Source of the DNA: an uncultured Prevotellaceae bacterium
Lineage (GTDB): Bacteria; Bacteroidota; Bacteroidia; Bacteroidales; Bacteroidaceae
DNA length: 20,180 nt
Direction: 5' to 3'
Assembly (NCBI GenBank): GCA_946413885.1
Contig: CAMKMK010000008.1
Location: forward strand, 1-20,180
Below, piece by piece: positions 1 through 6,694 of the stretch. The notes beneath the pieces were generated by a model that was not told the origin of the DNA, made no database searches, and worked only from the letters and a program-made list of their open reading frames with translations. A program made the position numbers and the translations under genes. Position 1 is the first letter of the stretch. Each line of letters begins with the position of its first letter.

Positions 1-347
1 AGGGTCAGCTCCTGCGAATAAGCGAACTCCATGCCCCAACCCGTCGAGAGTGCCAAGCCTCCGCCAGCCTCGCCATCGTATCCCTGAGCGGGCACATGAG
101 CACCATTGAACGTCCCTCGAAAGCCGAACTCATAGATGCCAGAGATGGTGTAGTCGTGGGTGAAGCGTTGTGTCCATCCGTCGATCTCCAGAATCTCCTG
201 AGCCACCGCTGTTGTCTGCCCAGCCGTATAGTTGAAACCTTCGTCGAAGCCGTAGTTTTTCAGATAGTATTTCGTCACGTCCTGCTGCGCCTGCAGGTTC
301 ATCATGCCCATCGCCACGAGCGCGAGCATCAAGCATGTTTTCTTCAT
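1..347 (-). CDS. Secreted protein of unknown function (N-terminal part)
   Basis: The reading frame starts at ATG 347 on the minus strand and stays open to the window edge, giving about 115 residues; the rest lies outside. Residues 1-21 form a signal peptide (MKK start, hydrophobic core, ending NLQAQ), so the product is exported. The mature part is rich in Gly and aromatic residues (GWTQRFTHDYTISGIYEFG, then a Gly-rich stretch with ALSTGWG). This style is seen at the N-terminus of large secreted or surface proteins of Bacteroidota, but I cannot name a family. A -7 promoter element lies 19 bases upstream of the start. The gene is divergent from the one at 475. No function is assigned. Confidence 0.7.
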   Translation of the reverse strand, partial: MKKTCLMLALVAMGMMNLQAQQDVTKYYLKNYGFDEGFNYTAGQTTAVAQEILEIDGWTQRFTHDYTISGIYEFGFRGTFNGAHVPAQGYDGEAGGGLALSTGWGMEFAYSQELT

Positions 348-365
348 TTGATTAGTATTTTTCCG

Positions 366-373
366 CAAAATTA
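366..373 (-). promoter_or_regulatory. Bacteroidota -7 element for the secreted-protein gene
   Basis: On the minus strand this reads TAATTTTG, an exact match to TAnnTTTG, 19 bases before the ATG at 347. I see no good TTTG -33 box at the usual spacing; the nearest TTTGG is about 32 bases upstream. Confidence 0.5.
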
Positions 374-402
374 CTCCTTTTTTTCTTTTTTTCCTCTCCA
401 CC

Positions 403-435
403 TTGCCAAAAAATCCCCCAAAATACCTATATTTG
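403..435 (+). promoter_or_regulatory. Bacteroidota promoter for the 475-1323 gene
   Basis: TATATTTG at 428-435 matches TAnnTTTG exactly, with a TTG at 403-405, 22 bases upstream. Transcription would begin near 442 and leave a leader of about 30 bases before ATG 475. It sits back to back with the minus-strand promoter at 366-373. Confidence 0.55.
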
Positions 436-474
436 CATCCAAAAGAACAAGTACGAACCAAAAAAGCGTTGATT

Positions 475-1323
475 ATGAAAAAGACATCTCTTTTGAAACA
501 ACTGGCAGCAATCGCGCTTGCCACCTTGTCGCTTGAATGCAGCGCCCAGACGGAGAATCCACGAGGCATCTACAAAATGATGACCATCATAGGCAAAGCG
601 GGCGAAGTGAAAGCTCCCTTTGATCAGTATAAGATATGCACGGACGAAGTGACTCTCACGCTCTCCATGAAGCAAGCTGGCTACTTCATCCTCCACGACA
701 ACGACAAAGGCAAGATATTCAACTATACCGGCGAACAGCCAACGGACGAGAACGATCAGAGCATCAAGATCTTCGACAGCGACTCACATCATTTCTCCTT
801 GAAGTGGTGGAGCAACTTTTCCAACCACCTCATTTTCCCTGAGAACAACTGGTGTACAGAGAAATACGAGGCTGACAAATATTCAGGGGTAGCACGACCC
901 GTCTTCGAGGCCCTGACCGCCACACCCAGCATCGACTCCAGCAATCCCTTGCTCGGAACCTGGCGCATACTCGGCATGCTGGATGAACTGAAAGGAGCAA
1001 AGAAGCAGGTGAAGACCCTGAAGGCCAATTACGAAACGAGCAAATACGTGGGGGAATACCTTTCCATCGCTCCCTCGAGCATCGTCTATGTCCTTGTGGA
1101 CAAGAATTCTGGTGGCCAAGTCATGAAAGGAGGCAGCAAGGACAAGAACTCCTTCACGCAGAACGATCAGACGCGTGCCATCAAGTGGATATCGAAGGAC
1201 ATTGCCGCTATGGAAATCCGCAAAGAGAACATCTCCAACTGGCAGATATTGGAACGAGTAACAGATGGCCAGACACTCTTGAGCCGCATTCTCAGCAGCC
1301 AGACATCCAACAGAAACAGATAG
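475..1323 (+). CDS. Secreted protein with two lipocalin-like halves (possible DUF4488-type)
   Basis: I chose ATG 475 over an upstream in-frame TTG at 403 because it begins a proper signal peptide (MKKTSLLKQ, hydrophobic core, CSA then Gln) and follows the promoter by about 40 bases. The upstream codons would also cover the promoter itself. The product is 282 residues and exported, probably to the periplasm. Two parts look alike: one begins NPRGIYKMM near residue 28, the other NPLLGTWRILGM near residue 160. Each is followed by beta-strand-like stretches and a W-rich strand (HHFSLKWWS and RAIKWISKDIAAMEI). The NPxxGTW opening is typical of Bacteroidota lipocalin-like or DUF4488-like proteins; that assignment is tentative. 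No catalytic motif is visible. Confidence 0.75.
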   Translation: MKKTSLLKQLAAIALATLSLECSAQTENPRGIYKMMTIIGKAGEVKAPFDQYKICTDEVTLTLSMKQAGYFILHDNDKGKIFNYTGEQPTDENDQSIKIFDSDSHHFSLKWWSNFSNHLIFPENNWCTEKYEADKYSGVARPVFEALTATPSIDSSNPLLGTWRILGMLDELKGAKKQVKTLKANYETSKYVGEYLSIAPSSIVYVLVDKNSGGQVMKGGSKDKNSFTQNDQTRAIKWISKDIAAMEIRKENISNWQILERVTDGQTLLSRILSSQTSNRNR

Positions 1324-1356
1324 AGGAAACCAAGCCACTTTTTTGCAGCATTGGAA

Positions 1357-1422
1357 CAACACGTTGAAAGACGAAAGTCAACACGTCGAAACGCACGATT
1401 CAACACGTTCTTCTGATTGCAA
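1357..1422 (+). repeat. Three direct 22-base repeat units with core CAACACGT
   Basis: CAACACGT starts at 1357, 1379 and 1401, an exact 22-base period. Cores are CAACACGTTG, CAACACGTCG and CAACACGTTC. Outside the core the units are diverged, but GCACGATT at the end of unit 2 recurs in the same phase in the homologous array at 11350-11415 (minus strand). The pattern stops cleanly on both sides: the 22 bases before and after show no core. Confidence 0.85.
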
Positions 1423-1533
1423 GAATGAGAAAGGATTGAGAGGTTGAATTGAAAGAAAAAAGAGAGAAATAAGGGGAAATTTCAGCATAATCTGAAGAAA
1501 AATGCATTTTCAATGAAAATATTTGCAAAATAA

Positions 1534-1565
1534 TTTGGTTTATATTATAAACTTATTTACCTTTG
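1534..1565 (+). promoter_or_regulatory. Strong Bacteroidota promoter for the membrane protein/regulator pair
   Basis: TTTG at 1534-1537, then 20 bases, then TACCTTTG at 1558-1565: both boxes and the spacing fit the Bacteroidota consensus. The leader to ATG 1676 would be about 100 bases, long enough for regulation. Small inverted repeats at 1506-1520 and 1573-1580 flank the promoter and could be operators. Confidence 0.75.
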
Positions 1566-1675
1566 CGTCGTGGTTCGAACACAAAAGGCTGAGAACAGGC
1601 TTTCTGCAGGAGCTTGGACGAAGCCAGAGAGCAAGTAAAAAAGTTCAATAACGAATTAAATTATGTAGCAAAAAA

Positions 1676-2356
1676 ATGGAAGAGAACAAGAATTTAACTG
1701 CAGAACGCAGTTTGGAAATCATCGCTGAACAGATTGAAAAGAGCCGCAAGGCCGTATCGAAGAACGTAGGTCAATCACTCTACGTGGCAGGACTATGCAC
1801 GATAGGCACCGCCCTAGTTATCGGTATCTGTACGTTCCTGACAAACAACAACGCGTACTATCTGTTATATTTCGCACTACCTCTTATTATTTATGGGGTC
1901 ACGCGTTATGTGAAAAGGAATCAGGCTCCAGCTCCAGCCAGTCTCTTTGGCACAATGGTAGCAAAGACCTGGCTCACTTTCGCCATCTTCGCACTCTCGT
2001 TTTTCGTATTCGCCAACTTATACGACACTCTGATAATTCGCACAGAGTCCTACGATGTCGCCACCAGGCTGATGATCAGTCCTTTCCGAACCATCCTGTT
2101 GCTGATGGGTATGTGTGTGACTATTACAGGCTATATTCTCAAAAGCCGTTGGCTGGTATGGTGCGGCATCATTGGCGGCATAGGCGGCTTCATTTGGGAA
2201 TCTTTCAACGTAACAGGGATGCTGTTTGCATTCAGCGCAGGAGACATTTCCAATTATTGCGGGGTGGTGAATGGGCTTGTCCCTTGCATCATCATCGCCA
2301 TCTTCGCCTTTATCGGCCTGACGCTCCCAGGTCTGATGCTTAAACGTCAGAAGTAG
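1676..2356 (+). CDS. Six-helix inner membrane protein of unknown function
   Basis: 226 residues. A charged N-terminal helix (about residues 8-30, RSLEIIAEQIEKSRKAVSK) precedes six likely membrane helices at about 36-56, 61-78, 98-118, 137-155, 158-176 and 200-221, ending in the basic tail LKRQK. Membrane proteins with this kind of N-terminal helix, followed directly by a small winged-helix regulator, recur in Bacteroidota. I know of no defined activity for them. The regulator starts 3 bases after this stop codon, so the two are surely co-transcribed and perhaps linked in function, with the membrane protein sensing or responding and the regulator controlling the pair. No transporter or enzyme signature is visible. 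Confidence 0.8.
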   Translation: MEENKNLTAERSLEIIAEQIEKSRKAVSKNVGQSLYVAGLCTIGTALVIGICTFLTNNNAYYLLYFALPLIIYGVTRYVKRNQAPAPASLFGTMVAKTWLTFAIFALSFFVFANLYDTLIIRTESYDVATRLMISPFRTILLLMGMCVTITGYILKSRWLVWCGIIGGIGGFIWESFNVTGMLFAFSAGDISNYCGVVNGLVPCIIIAIFAFIGLTLPGLMLKRQK

Positions 2357-2359
2357 CCT

Positions 2360-2647
2360 ATGTTCCAGCCATTAGATCCATTATTGCACTCCGAGTTGCG
2401 ACTGGCCATCATGTCGCTGCTCATCAGCTCAGACGAAGCTGAGTTCCCGTATATCAAGGAGCAGACGGGAGCCACGGCGGGCAACCTGAGTGTGCAGATA
2501 GACAAGCTCTTGGCAGCAGGCTACATTGAGGTGGAAAAGACCTTCAAAGGCAAACGTCCATGTACTCTTTGCCGTATCTCTCCTCAAGGTCGACAAGCCT
2601 TCGTCCAATACGTCGAGGCACTAAAAAGCTATCTGGAAGTGAAATGA
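2360..2647 (+). CDS. Winged-helix transcriptional regulator (HTH_34-like)
   Basis: 95 residues, matching the short single-domain winged-helix proteins (PF13601, MarR/ArsR-like fold) of Bacteroidota. An N-terminal helix (LDPLLHSELRLAIMSLL, 5-21) is followed by the helix-turn-helix (FPYIKEQTGATAGNLSVQIDKL, about 29-50), in which the second helix should contact DNA. A wing follows (GYIEVEKTFKGKRPCTLCRI, 54-73), then a C-terminal helix for dimerisation. It is the second gene of a pair with the membrane protein ending at 2356. Inverted repeats around the promoter at 1534 are candidate operators, so autoregulation is plausible but not shown. Cys69 and Cys72 lie close together in the wing; no further metal ligands are evident. 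Confidence 0.85.
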   Translation: MFQPLDPLLHSELRLAIMSLLISSDEAEFPYIKEQTGATAGNLSVQIDKLLAAGYIEVEKTFKGKRPCTLCRISPQGRQAFVQYVEALKSYLEVK

Positions 2648-2716
2648 ATCCGATTTGCCAAGGAGAACTCTGAGAATCAACACCGTCAATCCTGACAATC
2701 GAGGCACTAAGCGAAC

Positions 2717-3301
2717 TTATGCCAGCAAATCTGGGAAGAAGGGGAATGAAACGTCTCCTTCTCCCCAATACCAATGAGTATATCCCGCTATGACACGACG
2801 AAAGACATAGAGGGGAGTGTCTACTGGTTGGCCGCCAGCTGATTGCTGAGAACGAAGGACTGTGACATCGGAAGGCAACACGCAGGGACGCACGCTACTG
2901 TAGTGAAACTCATGGCCACGAATCAGCTGGCCTTGCCACTCCATCTGGCGATATCCCAAATGAAGACGGGCATCCTGCATAGTAGCCTGCAAGGGCAGCA
3001 CGCCACACATCGATGAAGAATCTATCTTCTGACACAAATACATGAAACCTCCGCACTCGGCATAAACATGACCGTCCGAGAGAGCGAAATCGCGGATACT
3101 GAAACGCATCGTCTCATTGTCTGCTAGCGACTGAGCAAAAAGCTCAGGATAGCCTCCTGGCAGATAAAGCAAAGAACAGGATGGCAACTGGCGGTCACGG
3201 AGCGGTGAAAAAAAGGTAAGCTTCCCTAATCGAGCCAAGGAATCCAAATTGGCACGATAGATAAAATTGAAAGCCTCGTCGCAAGCTACACATATATTCA
3301 T
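2717..3301 (-). CDS. cbiA: Cobyrinic acid a,c-diamide synthase, glutaminase half (split CbiA)
   Basis: 194 residues equal to the C-terminal half of CbiA/CobB, which normally is one chain of about 450 residues. The start (MNICVACDEAFNFIY) matches the strand that opens the second half of the family. The GATase_3 domain follows: YLPGGYPE at 46-53, nucleophile Cys83 in AECGGFMYL, and the RGHEFHYS motif at 128-135. The region GYTHWYWG near 173-180 fits the C-terminal end. It would release ammonia from glutamine for amidation of the a and c side chains by its partner. The ATG overlaps the stop of the partner gene as ATGA (3298-3301), which suggests coupled translation and a two-subunit enzyme. It is the last gene of the operon and faces the regulator gene at 2360-2647; only 69 bases separate them. 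Confidence 0.9.
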   Translation of the reverse strand: MNICVACDEAFNFIYRANLDSLARLGKLTFFSPLRDRQLPSCSLLYLPGGYPELFAQSLADNETMRFSIRDFALSDGHVYAECGGFMYLCQKIDSSSMCGVLPLQATMQDARLHLGYRQMEWQGQLIRGHEFHYSSVRPCVLPSDVTVLRSQQSAGGQPVDTPLYVFRRVIAGYTHWYWGEGDVSFPFFPDLLA

Positions 3302-3969
3302 AAGGCAAGTATTTTATCCAGATTGACATGCCGCTCCACCTCATCGGCAGCCAACGATATGAGCTGTTCCATTCGTTCCTTCTCCTGGATGGTAAGTCCT
3401 AAATGACGATTAGGAATAACAAGCTCAGGATTGCGAGGCAAATAACCCAGGCAGTCAAGCCCAACATCACGACAAGCCTGACGCAGGAAACCCAAATGAC
3501 GATCAGAACCGACCATGTTGAAAACCACCCCAGCGATGCGCAGGCGAGGCTGGAAATGAAGATAACCGTACAGAAGCGGCGCAACGCTATAGGCCATAGA
3601 ACGGGCATTGACGACCAGCACGACAGGTACATCAAGCAACAGAGCTATCTCGGCACTACTGCCCAAGGAAACATCGTAGCCATCAAACAACCCCATCACT
3701 CCCTCGATAACACACACATCAGCACCCTCGGAATATCGGCGGAAAAGTTCCCGCAAATGCTCTGATGAGGAAAGGAAAGAATCCAGGTTGATGGAATCGC
3801 GACCCGTTGCCAACCGATGATACAACGTGTCGATATAGTCAGGTCCACACTTGAAAGGCTGCACCTCAACGTGTCGACGCACAAGAGCCCTCTGCAGGCC
3901 TATGGTGAAAGTGGTTTTTCCACTATTCGACGAAGCGGCTCCTATGAGCAGGGATGGGATATGTTTCAT
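3298..3969 (-). CDS. cbiA: Cobyrinic acid a,c-diamide synthase, ATP-binding half (split CbiA)
   Basis: 223 residues equal to the N-terminal, dethiobiotin-synthetase-like half of CbiA/CobB. The P-loop is GAASSNSGKTT (10-20). The family motif PFKCGPDYIDTLYH is at 38-51, and VIEGVMGLFDG at 87-97 is the second nucleotide/Mg site. This half activates the a and c carboxylates of cobyrinic acid with ATP; the glutamine-hydrolysing half is the next gene. The protein ends HVNLDKILAL, exactly where the inter-domain linker begins in single-chain homologues, so nothing essential is missing except the linker. The start overlaps the btuC stop (ATGA, 3966-3969), and its own stop overlaps the next start in the same way. 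A sequencing frameshift is possible, but the clean ATGA junction argues for real fission. Confidence 0.9.
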   Translation of the reverse strand: MKHIPSLLIGAASSNSGKTTFTIGLQRALVRRHVEVQPFKCGPDYIDTLYHRLATGRDSINLDSFLSSSEHLRELFRRYSEGADVCVIEGVMGLFDGYDVSLGSSAEIALLLDVPVVLVVNARSMAYSVAPLLYGYLHFQPRLRIAGVVFNMVGSDRHLGFLRQACRDVGLDCLGYLPRNPELVIPNRHLGLTIQEKERMEQLISLAADEVERHVNLDKILAL

Positions 3970-4979
3970 TTCTTTCTGAGCAATACATAAAGAGCCACAG
4001 GCGCTCCGATAAGCGATGTGACGGAATTAATGGGAAGAGCTCCTTCGAAACCTGGCAGGCGAGCAACAAGATTGCACACGAGAGCCAACGAAGCTCCTGC
4101 AAACAGCGAGGCTGGAAGCAGGACTCGATGATCTGATGTGCGGAAGAGTCCTCGACAAATATGAGGGACAGCCAAGCCGAGGAACATGATGGGGCCACAA
4201 TAAGCAGTAACGATGGCAATCACCACGCTGGCAGACAGAATAATGAAAAGACGGGCACGGCGTAGATTGAGCCCCAGATTGACTGCGTACCGCTCACCAA
4301 GCAACAACATGTTAAGCGGCTTGACCAGCAGAAACGTAAAGGGTAGAACAACAGCCATCAAACCCACAAAGACATATACCTGTCCACCTGTCACACGAGC
4401 AAAACTGCCCAATCCCCAAATGACATAAGCCCGAATATCCTCCTCGCTGCTGAAAAACTTAAGCACTCCAATGATGGCCGATGCAATGTAGCCAATGAGC
4501 ACACCCACAATGAGAAGCGTAACATTATTCCGAACCCGCTGGGAAAGGAACACGATGATTGACATGACTCCCATAGCTCCCATCATAGCAGCCAACGTGA
4601 GAGCCGTGTTGCCAAAGAATCCAAACTGAGTCATGATGCCTCCTCCGATGGTTCCATTGAGCAGAACCACAAAGGCAACTCCCAAACTGGCAGCGCTGGA
4701 AATACCCAGTACGGAAGGCCCCGCCAATGGGTTATGAAAAACGGTCTGCATCTCAAGGCCAGCTACAGACAGGCCTGCACCACAAGCTATGGCAGTAAGT
4801 GTCTGAGGCAGACGAGTGTGCAATACAATGTTGCTCCATACCACAGAATCTGATTCTCGGCCAAATAGAATGTTGAAGACCTCGCTGAGAGGAATCTCTA
4901 CAGACCCTATCGTCAGATTGAGAAATGCGAAGAAAGGAATGCACAAGACGAGCAGAATCATTATACTGGATTGTCGCAT
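3966..4979 (-). CDS. btuC: FecCD-family ABC permease, BtuC-like
   Basis: 337 residues, the usual length for BtuC/FhuB/FecCD permeases, with about ten hydrophobic helices. Family signatures are LHTRLPQTLTAIACGAGLSVAG (about 53-74; RLPR-like, with Gln where Arg is common), HNPLAGPSVLGISSAASLG (82-100), WGLGSF (189-194) and GPIMFLGLAVPHICRGLF (262-279). It forms the inner membrane channel through which the cargo of the binding lipoprotein (13089-14240) passes. It sits between cbiJ-cbiD and cbiA, so corrinoid or cobinamide is the likely cargo; family members also carry haem and siderophores. No ATPase gene is in the window. An alternative start at ATG 4961 forms TAATG with the cbiJD stop. I kept 4979 because it supplies the usual charged N-terminus (MRQSS). 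Confidence 0.9.
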   Translation of the reverse strand: MRQSSIMILLVLCIPFFAFLNLTIGSVEIPLSEVFNILFGRESDSVVWSNIVLHTRLPQTLTAIACGAGLSVAGLEMQTVFHNPLAGPSVLGISSAASLGVAFVVLLNGTIGGGIMTQFGFFGNTALTLAAMMGAMGVMSIIVFLSQRVRNNVTLLIVGVLIGYIASAIIGVLKFFSSEEDIRAYVIWGLGSFARVTGGQVYVFVGLMAVVLPFTFLLVKPLNMLLLGERYAVNLGLNLRRARLFIILSASVVIAIVTAYCGPIMFLGLAVPHICRGLFRTSDHRVLLPASLFAGASLALVCNLVARLPGFEGALPINSVTSLIGAPVALYVLLRKK

Positions 4980-6694
4980 ATAAGTCGGATTTCTAATTCC
5001 CCTGAAGGGAACATAGTTCTACAATGTTGATAACATAATTCTTGGATACGCTGAAAGAAGGAGGGAGGCATAATTTCCCAAAGTTCACGAGCCAGAGTGA
5101 TTCCTTCTATCTTGGCAGAATCATTGGGACCTGCTACCTGACGCAAGAAGTCCTTGTTCATCGTGACTTTATGAGAATGGGTATCAAGGTTCCCTTCTGC
5201 CAACTTGACTGCTTTGCCTATCATGATACCCACCACAGCACGCTGGAAGCCCTGTTCGTAAGCCATCTGGAGACTGACACCAATGAAATTGCCATAATGA
5301 ATCACACGCAAATCAGGTTCTGTGGCATGAAGCGCTTCCTCACCACGACGCCCAGAAGCGAAGCCTATCTGACTGCATCCGATGGCTCGCGCCACCTGCA
5401 ACTCGCGTTCTATACTCTGGATAAAAGCCTCATTACTGAGTGGAGAGACAATTCCGGAAGTACCGATGATGCTGATTCCATCCAGCACCCCCACACGAGG
5501 ATTGAATGTTTTCTGAGCAAGCTGTTCGCCATCTTCCACACTAAGAGTGATATCCACATCGGATGCCGTCAGGTCACGCACTTCCTGGATAATCATCTGG
5601 CGAGGTGTGGGATTGATGGCAGGTCCACCTACAGGAATGCCCAACCCTGGCAAAGTGACACGTCCGACACCTTTACCCCGCAGGAAACGTATACCATCGT
5701 GCCCCCACTCCACTTTGGCAGAAATGCGACAGCCACGTGTCACATCAGGATCATCGCTGAAATCCTTCACGACCGTAGCCATACCTCTACAATTGACCTC
5801 CACAGGGACAACCATTATCTCGCCATCAGGTAAGGAGAAATGTACTTCATCGGGCTGCTCGTCATAAAGGAGAGAAAGAAGGGCTGCCTTGACTGCCGCC
5901 GTAGCGCATGCCCCCGTGGTTAATCCTGTTCGCAAAGAGAAGAAATCAGGTACCAACTGTTCTATGGAACGACGCAATCCATGAGGTCCTGTCACATAAA
6001 TCCAATCAGCAGGCAACGGAGGACGTTGCACCACGAAAACCCTCAATCCCAATTGAAAGGCTGCCTCTACCTTAGCCTCAAAGCCTCCACTTTCACCACT
6101 TTCTTTGGTCAGAATGGCATCACAACCTACCTGTTGCATGAGTTCGCGTTCCTGCTCTACAGTTGGCAAGACCTTTTCATCTGTATAAAAGATGAGATTT
6201 TGGAGTGGAAACTGATTCTTTTGAGCCATGCGGATACTCTCTGGGCGATGCAGGATACGGAATAACGTACGATGACGAAGCCAGTAATCACGCAATCTAG
6301 GAATCGTGTTCACTCCTGAGAGAGCCAACAGGCACTCTGCAGGCGATTCATTAAGAAGGTTGAGGGCATCGATATAGTCTTTGCAATATGTTGCTTCAGG
6401 ATAATGGCGACAATAGGATCTTTCGAGACGGATGACAGGAAGGCATGTAGCATGGATGTTGGCATGAAGTTCCTGAGCAAAAGGGTGAGCTGCATCCACA
6501 ATACACCGTACCCCATGCGTGGCAGCAAACTGACATATATCAGCTGCAGTCAGTATTCCTGTAAGACGTATACCATGATGAAGAGGAACTTCCTGAGAAT
6601 CCCCCTTCGTAGAGTAGTAGAAAGGTTTACCTGCAACCTCGCACACCTCTACAGCCATCCGACCTTCTGTCGTACCTCCAAAGATGAGTATCAT
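4961..6694 (-). CDS. cbiJ-cbiD: CbiJ-CbiD fusion: precorrin-6A reductase and cobalt-precorrin-5B C1-methyltransferase
   Basis: 577 residues. Residues 1-245 are a CbiJ/CobK reductase: nucleotide-binding start ILIFGGTTEGR (2-12), the motif DAAHPFAQ (67-74), and LTKESGESGG (195-204). Residues 253-577 are CbiD: the hallmark SLRTGLTTGACATAA (253-267), LPGLGIPVGGPAINPTPR (about 345-362) and GTSGIVSPLS. CbiD methylates C1 of cobalt-precorrin-5B using S-adenosylmethionine, and CbiJ reduces its product, so the fusion joins two consecutive steps. Domain order is reversed relative to reaction order. Start and stop overlap neighbours: ATGA with cbiGF at 6691-6694, and 19 bases with btuC. CbiD, together with CbiG, marks the anaerobic, cobalt-early route. 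Confidence 0.95.
   Translation of the reverse strand: MILIFGGTTEGRMAVEVCEVAGKPFYYSTKGDSQEVPLHHGIRLTGILTAADICQFAATHGVRCIVDAAHPFAQELHANIHATCLPVIRLERSYCRHYPEATYCKDYIDALNLLNESPAECLLALSGVNTIPRLRDYWLRHRTLFRILHRPESIRMAQKNQFPLQNLIFYTDEKVLPTVEQERELMQQVGCDAILTKESGESGGFEAKVEAAFQLGLRVFVVQRPPLPADWIYVTGPHGLRRSIEQLVPDFFSLRTGLTTGACATAAVKAALLSLLYDEQPDEVHFSLPDGEIMVVPVEVNCRGMATVVKDFSDDPDVTRGCRISAKVEWGHDGIRFLRGKGVGRVTLPGLGIPVGGPAINPTPRQMIIQEVRDLTASDVDITLSVEDGEQLAQKTFNPRVGVLDGISIIGTSGIVSPLSNEAFIQSIERELQVARAIGCSQIGFASGRRGEEALHATEPDLRVIHYGNFIGVSLQMAYEQGFQRAVVGIMIGKAVKLAEGNLDTHSHKVTMNKDFLRQVAGPNDSAKIEGITLARELWEIMPPSFFQRIQELCYQHCRTMFPSGELEIRLICDNPV

Larger units (their letters stand above)
1324..1675. other. 352-base intergenic region
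   Basis: There is no credible gene here. In order it holds a 22-base repeat array (1357-1422), an A/G-rich stretch, two small inverted repeats (TTCAG/CTGAA at 1481-1496 and ATTTTC/GAAAAT at 1506-1520), a promoter (1534-1565), and a leader of about 100 bases. The leader contains the palindrome GTTCGAAC at 1573-1580, right at the expected transcription start, and a weak hairpin between GGCTTT and GAAGCC (about 1598-1624). I see no clear terminator for the upstream gene. Confidence 0.7.

Noticed and set aside
1588..1625. GGCTGAGAACAGG in the leader of the membrane protein gene, recalling the CTGAGA of a thiamine riboswitch
   Set aside because: The other conserved thiamine-box parts (ACCC...GAACCTGAT...) are absent and the gene is not a thiamine gene.
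2685..2696. GTCA-ATCC-TGAC hairpin between the converging genes
   Set aside because: Four-base-pair stem and no T-run on either side; not enough to call a terminator, although one would be expected here.
3824..3876. Two copies of CGACACGTTG on the minus strand 44 bases apart (twice 22) in cbiA
   Set aside because: Both fall in or beside the conserved CbiA segment RRHVEVQPFKCGPDYIDTLYH, no copy lies at the midpoint, and flanks do not match the repeat units; likely coincidence.
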